Translations under genes and position numbers: made by a program | Assembly: GCA_026008535.1 (NCBI GenBank) | Contig: BRKX01000013.1 | Span: 55,563,726 to 55,627,725, forward strand | Direction: 5' to 3' | DNA from: Perilla frutescens | Lineage: Eukaryota > Streptophyta > Magnoliopsida > Lamiales > Lamiaceae | DNA: 64,000 bases | The notes under the pieces: model-generated | Database searches by the model: none | The model's input: only the letters and a program-made list of their open reading frames with translations | Told to the model about the DNA's origin: nothing | Shown: one piece after another, positions 25,374 through 37,422 of the stretch | Numbering within the stretch: the stretch's first letter is position 1 | Layout of the letters: every line of letters starts with the position of its first letter

Positions 25374-26573
25374 TATAACTTACTAGAATTTGATATAAAT
25401 GGAGAGAGAAGAGGGTATATTTAATTATCACATTTTTTTTTTACTTTTTAATTTTTGAGTAAAAAGTTAAAACATCGACTGAGGGAATAATAAATACCAA
25501 TCTCAACGTTAAACCCTTATGTTAATTTAAGTTTTTAACTGCACGAAATATCGGCTTTTGATCGAATTTGCCCTTTATCGATTTTGTGTTTGCATAAATC
25601 AATTATATGTGGAAAGAAATATAAGATTGAACACTATGATCGAAGAATTCAGAACAATGTAATTCTATCATAATCTTTGTAATTTAAATAATAAATCGTG
25701 TGTTATTCCATATAAATCTATACATATACTAGCTTGATATTTGAAGATAATTTTATCTGTCGCTAAATCGCAAATTTTTAGCATAAAGGATCCAATTATG
25801 TCTTTATTAAACTATCTATGAGTTTTCCCCAAAATGAATTATCAATTAGTTTTCTCAAAGAAAAATTGAACGATTGAAATTGATAATAAATGAAAATCGT
25901 ATGTAAACTTTCATTAAAATGAATTTCCTAGCCTCAACATATATAAGATAGTGTTCACGATTTAAAATCAATTCAACTGATCTCACGGATGACGTCATGA
26001 CGATTTTTGTGCAGCAAGTTGCATTTTGCGACACAATAAAATTTAGATATAGAATTAATAAAGATTCTATTGTTATTTTATGAGATTCATTGTGCCAAGA
26101 CATTTAAGTCACCTTCATACATGTGAGGCCCCAACAACATATAGTATTATTTAATTAAGAGTTGGAAAAAAAATAATATTTTTGCTCAAGCAGGTTGCCA
26201 CATAAATATATAAATTGTTAAATCACTGTCCAATCCTTAATTTATTCCTTGCTCAACTTTAGAATTTCCCCCCTTTCTTGATTGTGGGTGCGTGACACTT
26301 TTGTAATGTACAAATTAAACCTTATAATTGGTTAATATAATTATTTTAATCAACATACACTGCCCAAATTAAAGGTATACAAAGGAAAACGATATATATA
26401 ATTTATGCGAAACACATATCGACATTTTATTTTATTTTATTCAAATATCCAGATGAAGACCACATCAATTGGCGCCCATGTACATAAATCTGAAGCCAAT
26501 ATATATATAAATTAACCCCCCCCCCCCAAATCTTCTTTAACTAAGTAGCTTAATTTCGTTATGGCGAAAGTAT

Positions 26574-26605
<32 letters not shown>

Positions 26606-26639
26606 CAAACGTCTCTGTCTGGAATTTTCTTTTCTTCAT
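25374..26639. other. Intergenic DNA
   Basis: No gene recognised. There is a run of 13 or so C residues at about 26515-26527 and an (AT)n tract at 26573-26595. The minus-strand frame at 25855-26103 has no motif support. Confidence 0.5.
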
Positions 26640-27260
26640 CTTGGCCATGATGAATTATGAGAGGGTTATAATGAGACTGCCATGATTTTTTGGCTTATCT
26701 AGAAAGAATGAAATTCACGTATTTGGAAAGCTAAAATTGGGTTGGCTTCCCATGCAAAAAGATCGAGCTTAGACAGTGCTTCGTGAATGACAAGATGCTC
26801 GAATTTCAATTCCAGTACTGACAGTAGATGTTGATCATCACTCTTGTGGGAGAGTGGCACAAACCTCCGGTGCATCATATGAAAGTGAACGTAGATGTTA
26901 ATCTCTTTGATAATCCTAGTGAGACGGGTTTCGATATTGTGCCGAGAGAAGACCAAGGTTTATTTGTTACTAGAGTTTGTTGTATTTCAAGACTGTGTTC
27001 GAGACTTCGAGTTGACAAGGGTAAGACGATGGGCTTGCATGAAGATTTGTAAGGATCTCCTTGAATGATTTTTTCTTCTTCTTTTAGGTGGTTTCGTCGT
27101 AATTCTTATATTGTGGCACATCGTTTATCTATGATTGGTCGTTAGTATTTAAGCCCTCATTGTTGAGTCGAACCTCCTCTCTTTATAGATGACCTTCTCC
27201 ATAATTTTTGTTCGTGTTCCCATTAATAAAATTTCATCTTTGTTTAAAAAAAATAAAATC
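26640..27260 (+). mobile_element. LINE 3' end with RNase H-like domain remnant
   Basis: A plus-strand frame at 26850-26960 reads WHKPPVHHMKVNVDVNLFD, then GFDIVPREDQGLFV. This is the pattern at the start of the RVT_3 RNase H-like domain of plant L1-type LINEs (W-KPP...KvNvDga...G.VvRD..G). The upstream part has ARNEI-like scraps with stops. Downstream the sequence resembles a LINE 3' UTR and ends in TTTAAAAAAAATAAAAT at about 27244-27260, a decayed poly(A) tail that marks the 3' end and the plus orientation. The 5' part is missing, as is usual for LINEs. Confidence 0.6.
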
Positions 27261-27849
27261 AAAAGCCTCTTAGATTATGATATACTTTGTGTTCAACTTG
27301 TGTTCTTGTTTATATCTTGGGGCTCCTCGCCATTTGAGACCATATATAATTTACTGTTCAATATAATGGGCCGCGAATTAAGCCCATAGAGCAGTAAATG
27401 GGCCAGCAAAAGAGGAAAATTGCACGCCCGACCCAGCATCGTACCCATATTTTTGTTTTTAATTAATATTTTTATAATGTTTTTTCTAATTATACTAGTA
27501 TTTTCCACGTGCGATGCACATATTTTAATTTATTTTAATAATAAAACAAAAATAAATAAAAATTAAGATATATACAATATTGGAAATATGGACAATAGGG
27601 TGCATAAATAATTAATTTTCAAAACTAATCCATTTAATTTGTACATACATTATTTCCTCCAAAAAATAATTGTACATACATTGACACAACATACATACAT
27701 ACATACATACATACATACATACATACATACATACATACATACATACATACATACATACATACATACATACATACATACATCATGTTATATAAATTAAGTT
27801 AGCAATATAAATAATTATAAATTATAGTAAATGCAATATATCATTTGCA
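27261..27849. repeat. Intergenic DNA with CATA microsatellite
   Basis: 27689-27783 is a (CATA)n array of about 24 units. Nothing else is recognised in this stretch. Confidence 0.8.
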
Positions 27850-28436
27850 TAATTGAAGTATGTATTATATACATAATATTTCAATATAATCAAGGAATAT
27901 TTTTCAATAGTAATATTCCATTAAATTGATCGATTGTAATTTTTTTAAAAAATTATAAAGCTATTACACTTTTAAAAAACACCTTGTGAATTATATTGAA
28001 ATTGAAATATATATGGGGCTGAAATTCTAATTTGATAATTGACAAACTCTACATATGTGTTGTGTAATATCTAGTCCATCTATTTTGAACAGATAAAAAA
28101 ATCACACCAATGATCAATTTTTTAAATTTCAACCGATTAATAAATCAAATAATAAATTTTACTTCACATCAAATTCTAGGAATACCTTTAGGCTTTAAGT
28201 TACATAAATGTGGTAATTAACAATTCAGTTTTCAATGCGTAGAATTCAATTCCTACTTTGTTTTTTTTTTTCAGTTGCATGTATGTGATTATATTTCAAC
28301 ATAATCAAGGAATATTTTAATAATAATATTCCATTAAATTGATCAATTGTAATTTTTTTAAAAATTATAAAACTATTACACCATAAAAAAAACCTTGTGA
28401 ATTATATTGCAATTGAAATATGGAGCTGAAATTCTT
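27850..28436. repeat. Tandem duplication, two copies, second one interrupted
   Basis: A block of about 220 bp (ATTTCAATATAATCAAGGAA...GGGGCTGAAATTCTA...AATTGACAAACTCTACATA) at 27880-28090 recurs at 28290-28436. It then continues at about 29290-29360 after the LINE insertion (ATAATTGACAAACTCTACAT, TCTATTTTGAACA). The LINE therefore landed inside the second copy. Confidence 0.75.
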
Positions 28437-29236
28437 TTTCTTTTTTTTTTTATAGGTAAAAAACGTGTAATAGAATAAAAAACAGTTGTACAATAATTAT
28501 GAAAACTCAACCTTCAGACAAGTCCAAGGGGGAAACAACTACGCTGGATAAATTCGGGGAACAGGGGAGTGGGTGAACAAACCGAGCCTATACAAAACAA
28601 GGAGCTAGAAGCAAAATCTTAGGTAACTAGATTTTCCAGTATCTAGGATAGGAGAAGTGAATGATAAAACAATGCTTCTCCCACTATCTAGGATAGGTGA
28701 AGCCAAAATACAAATAAACAAGGGCATTCCCCCAGTTACAGCAACATGTAAACCAAAAGGTTTACCATGATAGTCTTGGCCCATACGTAGCATAAATGAG
28801 CCAACCAAATCAACAACCTCGCAATTTGGTACAAGATATGTAAGGTCATATCCCTAGCCATCATAACCCCAAAATGCGATGGGGTGGGCCTCGTGAAAAC
28901 CTTTTCATGAGCCAACAATTCTTTAGGGAAAAAAGACTTATGAAAAGGAAAGAGTACCCGAGGAGGATTACGAGAAAAGGAAAATCACATACACATCCCC
29001 AAGACCAAAAGGAAAGGGGCAACACAAGACCTCAAATCTACCGGCCAATGTGGTCAATTACCTTCTCATGGGGGAACAATGCGAAAAGATGCATATATAC
29101 TTGTGTCTTAATCATTGCCACTAGTTTTCCGGGTTTGAACACCTTATCCTCAAATATCAACAAATTCCTTTCCCGCCAAATGAGATATACAATTGCTGCA
29201 AGAGCAAGTCTTTTAGCTTTTTGTCGAATGGCTTTG

Positions 29237-29283
<47 letters not shown>

Positions 29284-29290
29284 GCACCAT
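28437..29290 (-). mobile_element. LINE 3' end (minus strand)
   Basis: The minus strand encodes RLALAAIVYLIWRERN, then FEDKVFKPGKLVAMIKTQVY, the usual C-terminal tail after the zf-RVT region of plant L1 LINEs. Downstream on the minus strand an untranslated region ends in a poly(A) tail (plus-strand T-run at 28437-28452), which gives the orientation. It carries two direct copies of a CTATCTAGGATAGG-type phrase near 28635-28695. A (CT)n microsatellite at 29241-29280 sits at its 5' end. The insertion splits the second copy of a tandem duplication. Confidence 0.7.
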
Positions 29291-30754
29291 TATAATTGAC
29301 AAACTCTACATAATTGTTGTATAATAATAACTAGTTCATCTATTTTGAACACATAATTATGCCATTCGACAAAAAGCTCATATGGTCAATCAGCAATAAT
29401 TTACCTGATTCAAGAACTAGTTGCCTATATTCAAGAAGAAGATGAACATAGGTACTTATATGGTCAACTTTTTATTGCTTTACTCAAATAGACTCAATGG
29501 ATGTTCATATTTCATATAACCTATCAAGAGATTATGAGCAGAGAGTATTACTTGTACCAAATTAAAGAAGTAATTATCAAATGACCAATGGTGGCAAATC
29601 ATCAAAAAATTTCCAGTGGTTGCAACACAGATGCCTTCAATACCGTCTGTCAAAGCAAAAGTAAGTACTTTTAGGATATCTCACTAAATCATGCATGTAC
29701 AAAATTTATATGCCATTTTGCATCATAGAGGCTTAAGTATTTTTTTTTTCAAATGTACACCCACCATCGGCTGATTCCTAGCGCCGGGTGGAAACAATCA
29801 GAGAAACCCGTCCTAGCGGTCGCTGGGATCCAATGTCGGCTACATGTGATTTCCCAAAAATTTTATGCAGTGCCGATTGCATTTAAGCTCCGGACGAAAT
29901 AGTTTTGCAAAATTCCACCCAGCGGTTGATAGGACCCAACGTCGGCGGGGGATAATTTTTTCACTTCTCAAACTCAGTGCTCGCTGAGTCCACACACAGG
30001 ATGATGAACTCTTGCAAAATTCAACCGAGCGATTGTTGGAAGCCAATGACGGCCAAATAAAATTTGCTAATTTTATGAATAATCTCTAGTTAGAAACCAC
30101 TCTAAGATGTAAGAAATGCCCTGCAATCATTTTCACCACTTTTTTTTTCCTTAGACCTGCGCAACCAAATACCAAATCAAAGACCATAATATATAGCCAA
30201 AAGACGAGTAACAATGCCACAAACACACAAAAACACTAAATGAAAATCACACAAAAATGAACTAAACAATTATCATAACACAAAATTTAGAAAATTGCTT
30301 CATAAATGCAACTGATGAAATCGACAACGTAGATATTATCCCAAAGTCAACTACATTTGTGCCATCTGTAATTAAAAAAGCACTCCCCAATCCAGCAAAA
30401 AATAGAGGCCAAAATAACCAAACTACAATCATTCAAGTTTTGCTAAAATAACCAAATTACAAGCATTCAAGTTCTGCCAAAACAACGTAATTACTATCCA
30501 ATATTTACATAAATTAGGAAATTTAAGAGTGGCGATGGCCACCACCAGCCATCCCCTTAGCTCCGTCCCTGCTTACGCAAATCTGTTCATGAAACTTCTG
30601 CCTTCAATTTGATGCCCTGCAATGCTTAAAACATAATCGTATATAAGTTCATAACTTTAGACATACACCAACAAAGATGCTTCACACCTCCAACTATACT
30701 ACACCTAAACTTAATATAATGAAAAAGATAAATAATTATTCTCCCTCAAACATA
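29291..30754. repeat. Intergenic DNA with degenerate repeats of about 110 bp
   Basis: Between about 29750 and 30060 three related phrases occur at roughly 105-118-base spacing: CCTAGCGGTCGCTGGGATCC, CCAGCGGTTGATAGGACCCA and CCGAGCGATTGTTGGAAGCC, each followed by AATGTCGGC, ACGTCGGC or AATGACGGC. This is a moderately GC-rich island in AT-rich DNA. The remaining sequence to 30754 shows no gene. Confidence 0.5.
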
Positions 30755-32440
30755 ATGAATACAGGCCTATAGCATGTTGTTCTGTGATATATAAAATTCT
30801 TTCCAAAGTTTTGGCCAACATTATACAGGGTGTTCTTGATGAGGTGATAAGTGTCAGTTAATCAGCATTTATGAAGGGTAGAGTGATATTTGACAACATT
30901 TTATTGAGTCATGAGCTGGTTAAGGGGTATAGTAGGAAAGGGATATCTCCTAGATGTATGGTAAAAATAGATATACAGAAGGCTTACGATTCAGTAGAGT
31001 GGCCATTTCTTAAGTATTTGATGTTGGAACTTGGTTTCCCCTGCATGTTTGTGAATTGAATCATACAATGCTTATCTACTGTCAGTTACTCAATATGTAT
31101 CAATGGGGAAGTCACAGAGCTATTTGAGGTAGGGAAAAGGGTTGAGGCAGGGAGATCCCATCTCTCCATACTTATTTGTGGTTTGTATCGAATATTTACA
31201 TCGGTGTATGTTAGGATTGAAGACAAATAAGGAGTCCCACTTTCACCCTAGATGTAAAAAATTTGGTATTATGTAACTATGTTTTGCAGATGACCTTTTA
31301 TTGTTTTCACGAGGAGATGTTGGCTCAGTGAAGTAACTAATGACAGCTTTTAATCATTTCTCTGAGGTCTCTGGTTTGAAATCCAATGCAGCTAAGAATA
31401 GTATATATTTTGGGGGTGTGGCTAGGGCTCAGCAGGAGATAATACTTAAAACACTTTTGGAATGATGAAAGGAGAGCTTCCATTCAGATATTTAGGTATA
31501 CCTCTGTCACCTAAGAAGCTCACTGTGACTTAATGCTAACCTTTGGTGGATAAAATTTTGGCTAGAATAAATTGTTGGGCTTCCAAATTATTGACATATG
31601 CAGGAAGGATGCAGCTGATCAAGGTCGTGTTATTCAGTGTGCAAACCAATACTGTTATTTAGTGTGCAAACCTATTGGTGCCAGGTCTTTCTCATCCTTT
31701 AAAATATTATCAAGATTATTTAGACAGCATGCAGAACATTTTTGTGGACTGAAAGTGTAGGAACATCTAAACGAGCATTAGTGGCATGTGAGTTTATTTG
31801 CCTGTCTAAGACTGCAGGGGGTTGGAATGTAGCTAACATTAAGATATGGAACCAGGCCGCTCTATGTAAAATGCTCTGGAATCTGATGCACAAGAAAGAG
31901 AAGTTGTGGATCCAGTGGGTACATGGATACTATATGAAAGATAAAGATCTTAATTCTATGGACATACCTACTCAGGCTTCATGGGTGGTTAAGAAGATCA
32001 TGGATTCAAGAGAGTATGTGAGAAGCTCAGAGGCTGGTAGAAGGGTACTACACCAAGTAATTTTCTCAATTAGAAAAATGTATCATGCTCTGAGAAGGGA
32101 GGTGGACAGGGTTCCTTGGAATAAGATGCTCTGCAGTAATGATGCTCCACCAAAATGTGTTTTTATTGTGTGGTTAAATATGTTGGGAAGATTAGGAACT
32201 TGTGACAATATAGTAAAGTTTGGAATGCAAGTAGATCCTATATGCAGTCTCTGTGGCTTGGAAAATGAGAGCATGAATCACTTGTTTTTCCATTATATAC
32301 TCTCTGTCTGTGTTTAGAGTAGAATGAAAGTTTGGTGTGGGATGCAGGGAGGAGCTGAGGAATGGGACAAGGAGATTGAAACATTACAAAGACATTGTGG
32401 ATCAAAGACAAGTAAGCAGAGGCTTTATAGATTAAGATCT
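30755..32440 (+). pseudogene. LINE reverse transcriptase pseudogene
   Basis: Plus-strand remnant of a plant L1-type LINE. In order: RPIACCSVIYKILSKVLAN, then FMKGRVIFDNILLSHELV, then VKIDIQKAYDSVEW (RT palm motif A), then FADDLLLFSRGD (catalytic FADD) near 31288-31320. Next comes a WTESVGTSKRALVACEFICL / GGWNVANIKIWNQAALCKM region and a zf-RVT domain (DAPPKCVFIVWLNMLGRL, CSLCGLENESMNHLFFH) to about 32315. Stop codons and frame changes occur throughout (for example before FMKGR and around 31060-31570). The 5' part with the endonuclease is missing. It overlaps no host gene. Confidence 0.85.
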
Positions 32441-32458
32441 TTACCTATCTTTTTTCTC

Positions 32459-32962
32459 CTACAATCTCGATGACCTTCTTAGCTCAGAAACATCATTGGT
32501 GTTCTCCTTAGGGGCCTCCTCAGAATTCTCGACTTTTTTCTGGGAAGAAGTATTCGCTTCCTCTTCATCATTCTGAGGAGAATCAGAGGATTCCTCTTCA
32601 GTATTTTCAGAAGAAGCAGGGGCTTCCTGTTCACTCGTCAACAACTGTGGATCTAAGTTCACTGGCTCAATAATAAACATATGTAGGTGATTATTCCACT
32701 AACGGAGAAAGGCGAAGTTCTCCTTAGCCCAATCATGGCCGTCCCGTCCATTTCTTTTTTTAGTTACAGCTGAAGGCATCAGAGTTAAATCCTTAGGCAT
32801 ATTTGCATCGAGATCTGATATGTGACACGTAAAACGCTGAGGACGATCAGTCCATACACTATTCAGGCAAAAGATACTATTTTCAACATAAATAAACTTC
32901 AATTCCTTCTTCCTTTGATTGGGCATGTTCACACGACGATATGGATGATCAACAACAGACAT
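32459..32962 (-). pseudogene. Unassigned ORF with one in-frame stop
   Basis: Two minus-strand open frames (32962-32699 and 32680-32459) are in the same frame, separated only by a TAG, so they are best read as one broken coding segment of about 168 residues. The N-terminal half contains WTDRPQRFTCHISDLDANMP and KNRNGRDGHDWAKENF-like sequence (KKRNGRDGHDWAKENFAFL). The C-terminal half is strongly acidic and Ser-rich, ending SELRRSSRL. I do not recognise the family. The context between a LINE and an LTR suggests a repeat-derived protein or a displaced host exon. Confidence 0.35.
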
Positions 32963-33459
32963 CTGTAAGAAAATAATAAATCAGGCTACAACACATCCCG
33001 CCATAAACACAACACATATACACAGTGGTAGAACCAGACTTTTAGCCCGGGGAGGTCCAAGTCAAAGCTCACACTAACTAGAATTAGTTAATGGTCTTTG
33101 GATGTCTTCTCATTATATATACGACATTCATTAACCACAAAAAATATTTATCATGCTTCTTATTATGCGTTGGACCAGTTTAAGGTAATTAAACTAACTT
33201 GGTTTTTAGTTTTAAAATAAATTTTCAAGGCAAAATTGGATCCAAAATCAGAAGTCATTGTTACTAGCCATTGAAGCTTTCTAAATTCCAAAATCCTACC
33301 GATTCCAACATCATCACTCTCGATTCTAATTTGAAATAGGAATAAGGAGTTAAGAACAATATTCAGATTGAAAATTAGTGACAACATGCTCAAACCATTA
33401 TACAGATTAAAACCCTAAAACACTATTGCTTGCATCATCGATTAAATAAATTAGAAGAG
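32963..33459. other. Intergenic DNA
   Basis: No gene recognised; possibly the outer part of the chromoviral LTR that follows. Confidence 0.4.
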
Positions 33460-34126
33460 GGGTCTTATCGACCCGCCGGTGGCTAGAGATCCGAGGTCAC
33501 AGTAAGAGTAATGTAGAGTGTAACAAGTGTGCACACAAACAAATGGTAATATTTTAGTATGGTTAGCTGCTTTGTTTTCAAAAACTTCTAAGCTATGCTC
33601 TGAGTTATGGATAAATTGTTTATGCTTCATACGTTATTGCGAAAATGCATTACCCACTGAGTACTCAAGTACTCAGCCCAAAATATTTTCAAATGTTTTC
33701 AGGTTTATTGGCCGGTGCTGACGTGGAAGAGTTGAGGCTAGGATTCTCTTTTGTTAAAGCTTCCGCTTAACGTGTATTCTTTAGTTTATAAACTTTAGAA
33801 TCTTGCACTATGAGCTCATGTTATGTATTTTGTTAAGAACTCGTACTCGTTGACTTAAATGTTTATATATGGCTATCTTTTGTTGATTCATTGAGCCATT
33901 GAATCTACGAGATCCTTTCATGATAATTAATATTATTGTTAGGATTGTCGTCGTTGTTTTATTCTTAGCGTATGCCCTTTTCTAAGGAGATACTGTCTAT
34001 TTATTGAGACGTATCTTTGAGTTCGTTCATGAGGAATTGATGCCCCTTTCTATCCCCCTTTCTTTATCCAACCCCTAGTCACGCCTTTGTTGCATGTGCC
34101 TTCCCTCAGGAATCAGGGCGTGATAG
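33460..34126 (+). repeat. Partial chromoviral LTR (plus strand)
   Basis: Contains CCCACTGAGTACTCAAGTAC followed by TCAGCCCAAAATATTTTCAA and GTTTTCAGG. The minus strand of the 2862-5781 LTR has closely similar text (CCCACTGAGTGCATTAGTAC, TCAGCCCAAATCTTTTCAAA), so this is the same type of LTR in the opposite orientation. It ends CAGGGCGTGATA, a mutated form of the usual GGGCGTGACA terminus, directly before a primer-binding site. The left boundary is not visible. Confidence 0.65.
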
Positions 34127-34127
34127 A

Positions 34128-34143
34128 TTGGTATCAGAGCAGT
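34128..34143 (+). other. Primer-binding site, initiator-Met type
   Basis: ATTGGTATCAGAGCAG matches the TGGTATCAGAGC primer-binding site (initiator tRNA-Met) used by many plant Ty3/gypsy chromoviruses. It lies directly inside the LTR end at 34126. No gag follows in the next kilobase, so the body is deleted. Confidence 0.8.
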
Positions 34144-35413
34144 TCTTTTATGGCTCTGATCGTCTATTGTTATTGATGCCAAGTTTAGATTTTTACTTCT
34201 AAACATTCAAGTGTCTATTAGTGTCCTCAACTCTCCGTCAGGCTACCATCGGAAAAAGGTTTTTGCTAAACTCTTTCAAACTGTTGATTTATGGTGTGCA
34301 CCTAAAATGCATATTATTGCTTTATGCTTGATACGTGTTTATGTTTATGTGTTAATTGGTCTTGTACCACTTAACAAGGGAATAATGATGTGTTGGATTC
34401 TCTGAATCTCGCCTACCCGACCAAGTGGTCAATTTTGGCTTATTAGCCTAGTGGATAACTTACAATTTCATATTCATAAATATATATTTGGGTATGCACT
34501 GGGCTCCTGATTCAAATCCGAAATTTCCACACTTTCCTGACGGCAGGGAAAAGGAGAACACATTGAAATCCTACTTGTATTTCCCGAGCTAATTTTTGAA
34601 TCGAGTACGGAAGATTTCAAGGTCATTTATTTTCCTTTTCATGTCGACAGATTAAAGTGAATTTTGCTCAGAATTCAACTGAGAGTGCCAACTTTGAATC
34701 GAGTAACTGAACAATTCCATGGTAAGAATTCTATCAAATTCACATAATTTATGGTGATCATTTTCAAATTCATATATTTTCATATATGCCATCTAAAATC
34801 CTTCATCATTTGCGTTTCAAATTCATATATTTTCATACCTGCAAATGAAGAAAAAGAGGGGGTTGGTGAATCATAATTTTCATAAAAAAAATATATGAGA
34901 AGACATGTGATTCTTCATTTTGCAACACAAATCTCCAGTTTAGCAAAGAATAGTGTGCTAACCTTTTCTGATAGGCAAACATGTCTGCACTGCTGCAGAC
35001 AATACTCTTTAATTTTTGGGCATTCTTCAATCTTCATTACCCTCAATAGAGGGATTTCAATACATAGATTTCTTGATAGAAAGTTGTCAAGTTGTAATAT
35101 ATTTTTGGTCAATTTATTGTTTGTAATTTTACGATCAATTGATCCATATATTTTTCTTTTCTTGTGGCGATTTTACATTAGTTACCAGTTTTCTAATGTT
35201 CGTTTAATATAACCCTTCTTGCCTTTTCATCTCAAAATTCTTGAAAATTCTGTCAAAAGTGTAGAACTCAATGTTAATATGTGCTTTGTGGAGGAAAATT
35301 TATCTAATGCTCCATGTGGAAAGATGTTAAAAATTGTTCCCTTTAGTTTTGTCTGCTTGCTGCAAGTCTGCTTAGATGAACATTTCATTCAGTATTTTAT
35401 TTGCATTTTACAG
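34144..35413. other. Intergenic or 5' untranslated DNA
   Basis: Begins with the leader of the chromoviral element (to about 34430) and continues to the first recognisable exon of the split host locus. The direct repeat TTCATATATTTTCATA occurs at about 34771 and 34822. Upstream non-coding exons of the host gene may lie here, but I cannot place them. Confidence 0.4.
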
Positions 35414-36907
35414 ATATGGAAGAGCTGAAAATAGTTACAAAAGTGCACGAGCATTTGAATAATTTGAATGGTTTCATAGAAGCTCAGGATGTTCTCGACA
35501 TACTTCGAGGAAGTGGTTTCGAGAACATGATGTGCTTGGCAGACCTAGGAAGATTGAATGCAAGTTATAGCTTAGTATCTTACCTAGCTAGTATATATAA
35601 TGTTGATTCTATGTGTTTTGAGTTTTACACAGATGCTAAGTTGTATCTAAGTTTAGAAGACATTTTGGTAATATGGGGAATGCCAATAATTGGCTTACCT
35701 GTTATAATGGTAGAAGATAAGGCTAAGCAGATTATTAAGAGGTTGTTTCCAAATAGCAGCGGTGATGTGCTTAGTAATGAAAATTTGAAGAAAGCTACAA
35801 TGGATAGCGATAATGACTTAGATCACAGAGTGATGGCTACAATCATGCTCTTATTAGGAAGTATTTGTGCCCCCAACTCCGACACCAATGTCAGTGGATA
35901 CTATGGAGCTCTTCTGGAAGATATTAGTCGAGTTAAAAATTACGCATGGGGCGAGCTCTTCTTGGTCTCTATTCATGAAGGCTTACATAAGTTCAAGAAA
36001 GGAACTAGTAAAGGAATTAGTGGATCCGTCTTCACTTTAATGGTATGTATTTCAATTTTAATTGTGTGTTTAATTATGAAATATTTTAATATGCATGTAT
36101 TAATGTTGGTGCTTTCAGATTTTTATGATACTTCATGTTAAGCCTTTACGGAGGATGTATGGGATTCCAGATCCAGAAGTTTTCACTCCTTTATGGTCGA
36201 TGGTTAGAGATGTGGTGATGATTGTACGCCCAGTTCTTGCAAGTTGTAGTAAGAACCCCAAACTCGAGAAGATACATGAAACCATGAAGACTTGTACCAC
36301 TATAAGACAACATTTATCTTAATTATTGAAATACTGATTTATTTCTAAAATTGATTAGTAAATTTATATGATTATAGGATGATATTATTTGGCAGCCATA
36401 TTCTAGAGTGGCTATACCTTCCTGCTATAAAAGACAAAGGACAATGGCTCTAGCCATTCTTCCAATGTTTAAGAATGGGATTTGTGTCTTCCACACTCCA
36501 TAGTTTGCTCCGCAACAGTTCAACATCTAACGTACGCAAGTGTGTGAGATGAAAAAAATGCCTGAAGGGAATGGCGCGAGCTAATTAAAAATATATTTCT
36601 GTTAAAATCATGTGGGGTAATATAATAACTAAATCCATTTTAGCATTTTAACAGGAAAAGTAGTTTAACATATAGGTCATTTGTATATTTCTTTTATTTG
36701 AATCAATTTCGAATGGTGTTTTCTAATGGATTAGGTACAGGAAAGAAGAATTACTTTAAACCATGGAACAAAAAACTTGGAAAAATTGTTAGTGACATGA
36801 GGAAAACTGTATTGGAGCAAAATTGGTTGAATCTGAGTGATAATCGCCGTGTTCTAATTCAAAATCTTGCAAATAAATATGAAGATGTATCAAAATTTCA
36901 TTTCTGA
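35414..36907 (+). pseudogene. Plant-mobile-domain / DUF1985-like gene, N-terminal half
   Basis: An exon starts after a TTTTACAG acceptor, with an ATG at 35416, and runs to 36042 (GTATGT donor). The next exon is 36119-36322 or slightly shorter, after TTTCAG. The protein has ILRGSGFENMMCLADLGRLN, YLSLEDILVIWGMPIIGLP, IMLLLGSICAPNSD, ALLEDISRVKNYAWGELFL and LHKFKKGTSKGISGSVF. This layout (helical start, LTLEDV-like ...GLP, ALG-ILCP, YxWG) is that of the plant mobile domain / DUF1985-like family common in eudicots; the biochemical role is unknown. A later block at 36379 reads DDIIWQPYSRVAIP, typical of the end of the domain. It is followed by in-frame stops (near 36501 and 36530). A Lys-rich segment follows at 36698-36907 (WNKKLGKIVSDMRKTVLEQN). 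The stops suggest decay, but unrecognised introns are possible. Confidence 0.6.
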
Positions 36908-37360
36908 TAAGTGATTTCTAAGAGCCAACATTTGCTTATATTTTCTATTTTTTCAGTTAAGTTTGCATGATCAGGACAATGAAGATGCAACTAGAACCAT
37001 TCTTGAAAATACAGAGGTATTTATATAATCTGTTGTTCCAAATAGAGCTAGAAGATTATATTTTGTTGCATGGCTTCAAGTCATGTAGCTATGTACTCTT
37101 GCCATGATCAACTTAGTTTAAAGTGTCACTAACTAGGAAATAGGTGCATATCTTCCCTGCATCCTTCATGTTCATTTCTAGAATCAATTTTATACTTTGA
37201 GTGAATTATTGTTGACACAGAATTCTGATAACGCTGGTGGGAATGACACCCATGCTAATGCAGATGGATAAACCGAGCAGCAGTAGTGCACCTCATGTGG
37301 TCGAAGCAGATGGAACTAGTGGTGCTAATGCACATGTTTATTTATATATCTGTTAACTAA

Positions 37361-37422
<62 letters not shown>

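Noticed and set aside
26699..26956. 85-residue minus-strand frame
   Set aside because: The plus strand of the same region has the RNase H-like LINE motif, so the minus frame is a shadow.
27689..27783. Regular array considered as a CRISPR-like or satellite structure
   Set aside because: A plain tetranucleotide (CATA)n microsatellite with no spacers.
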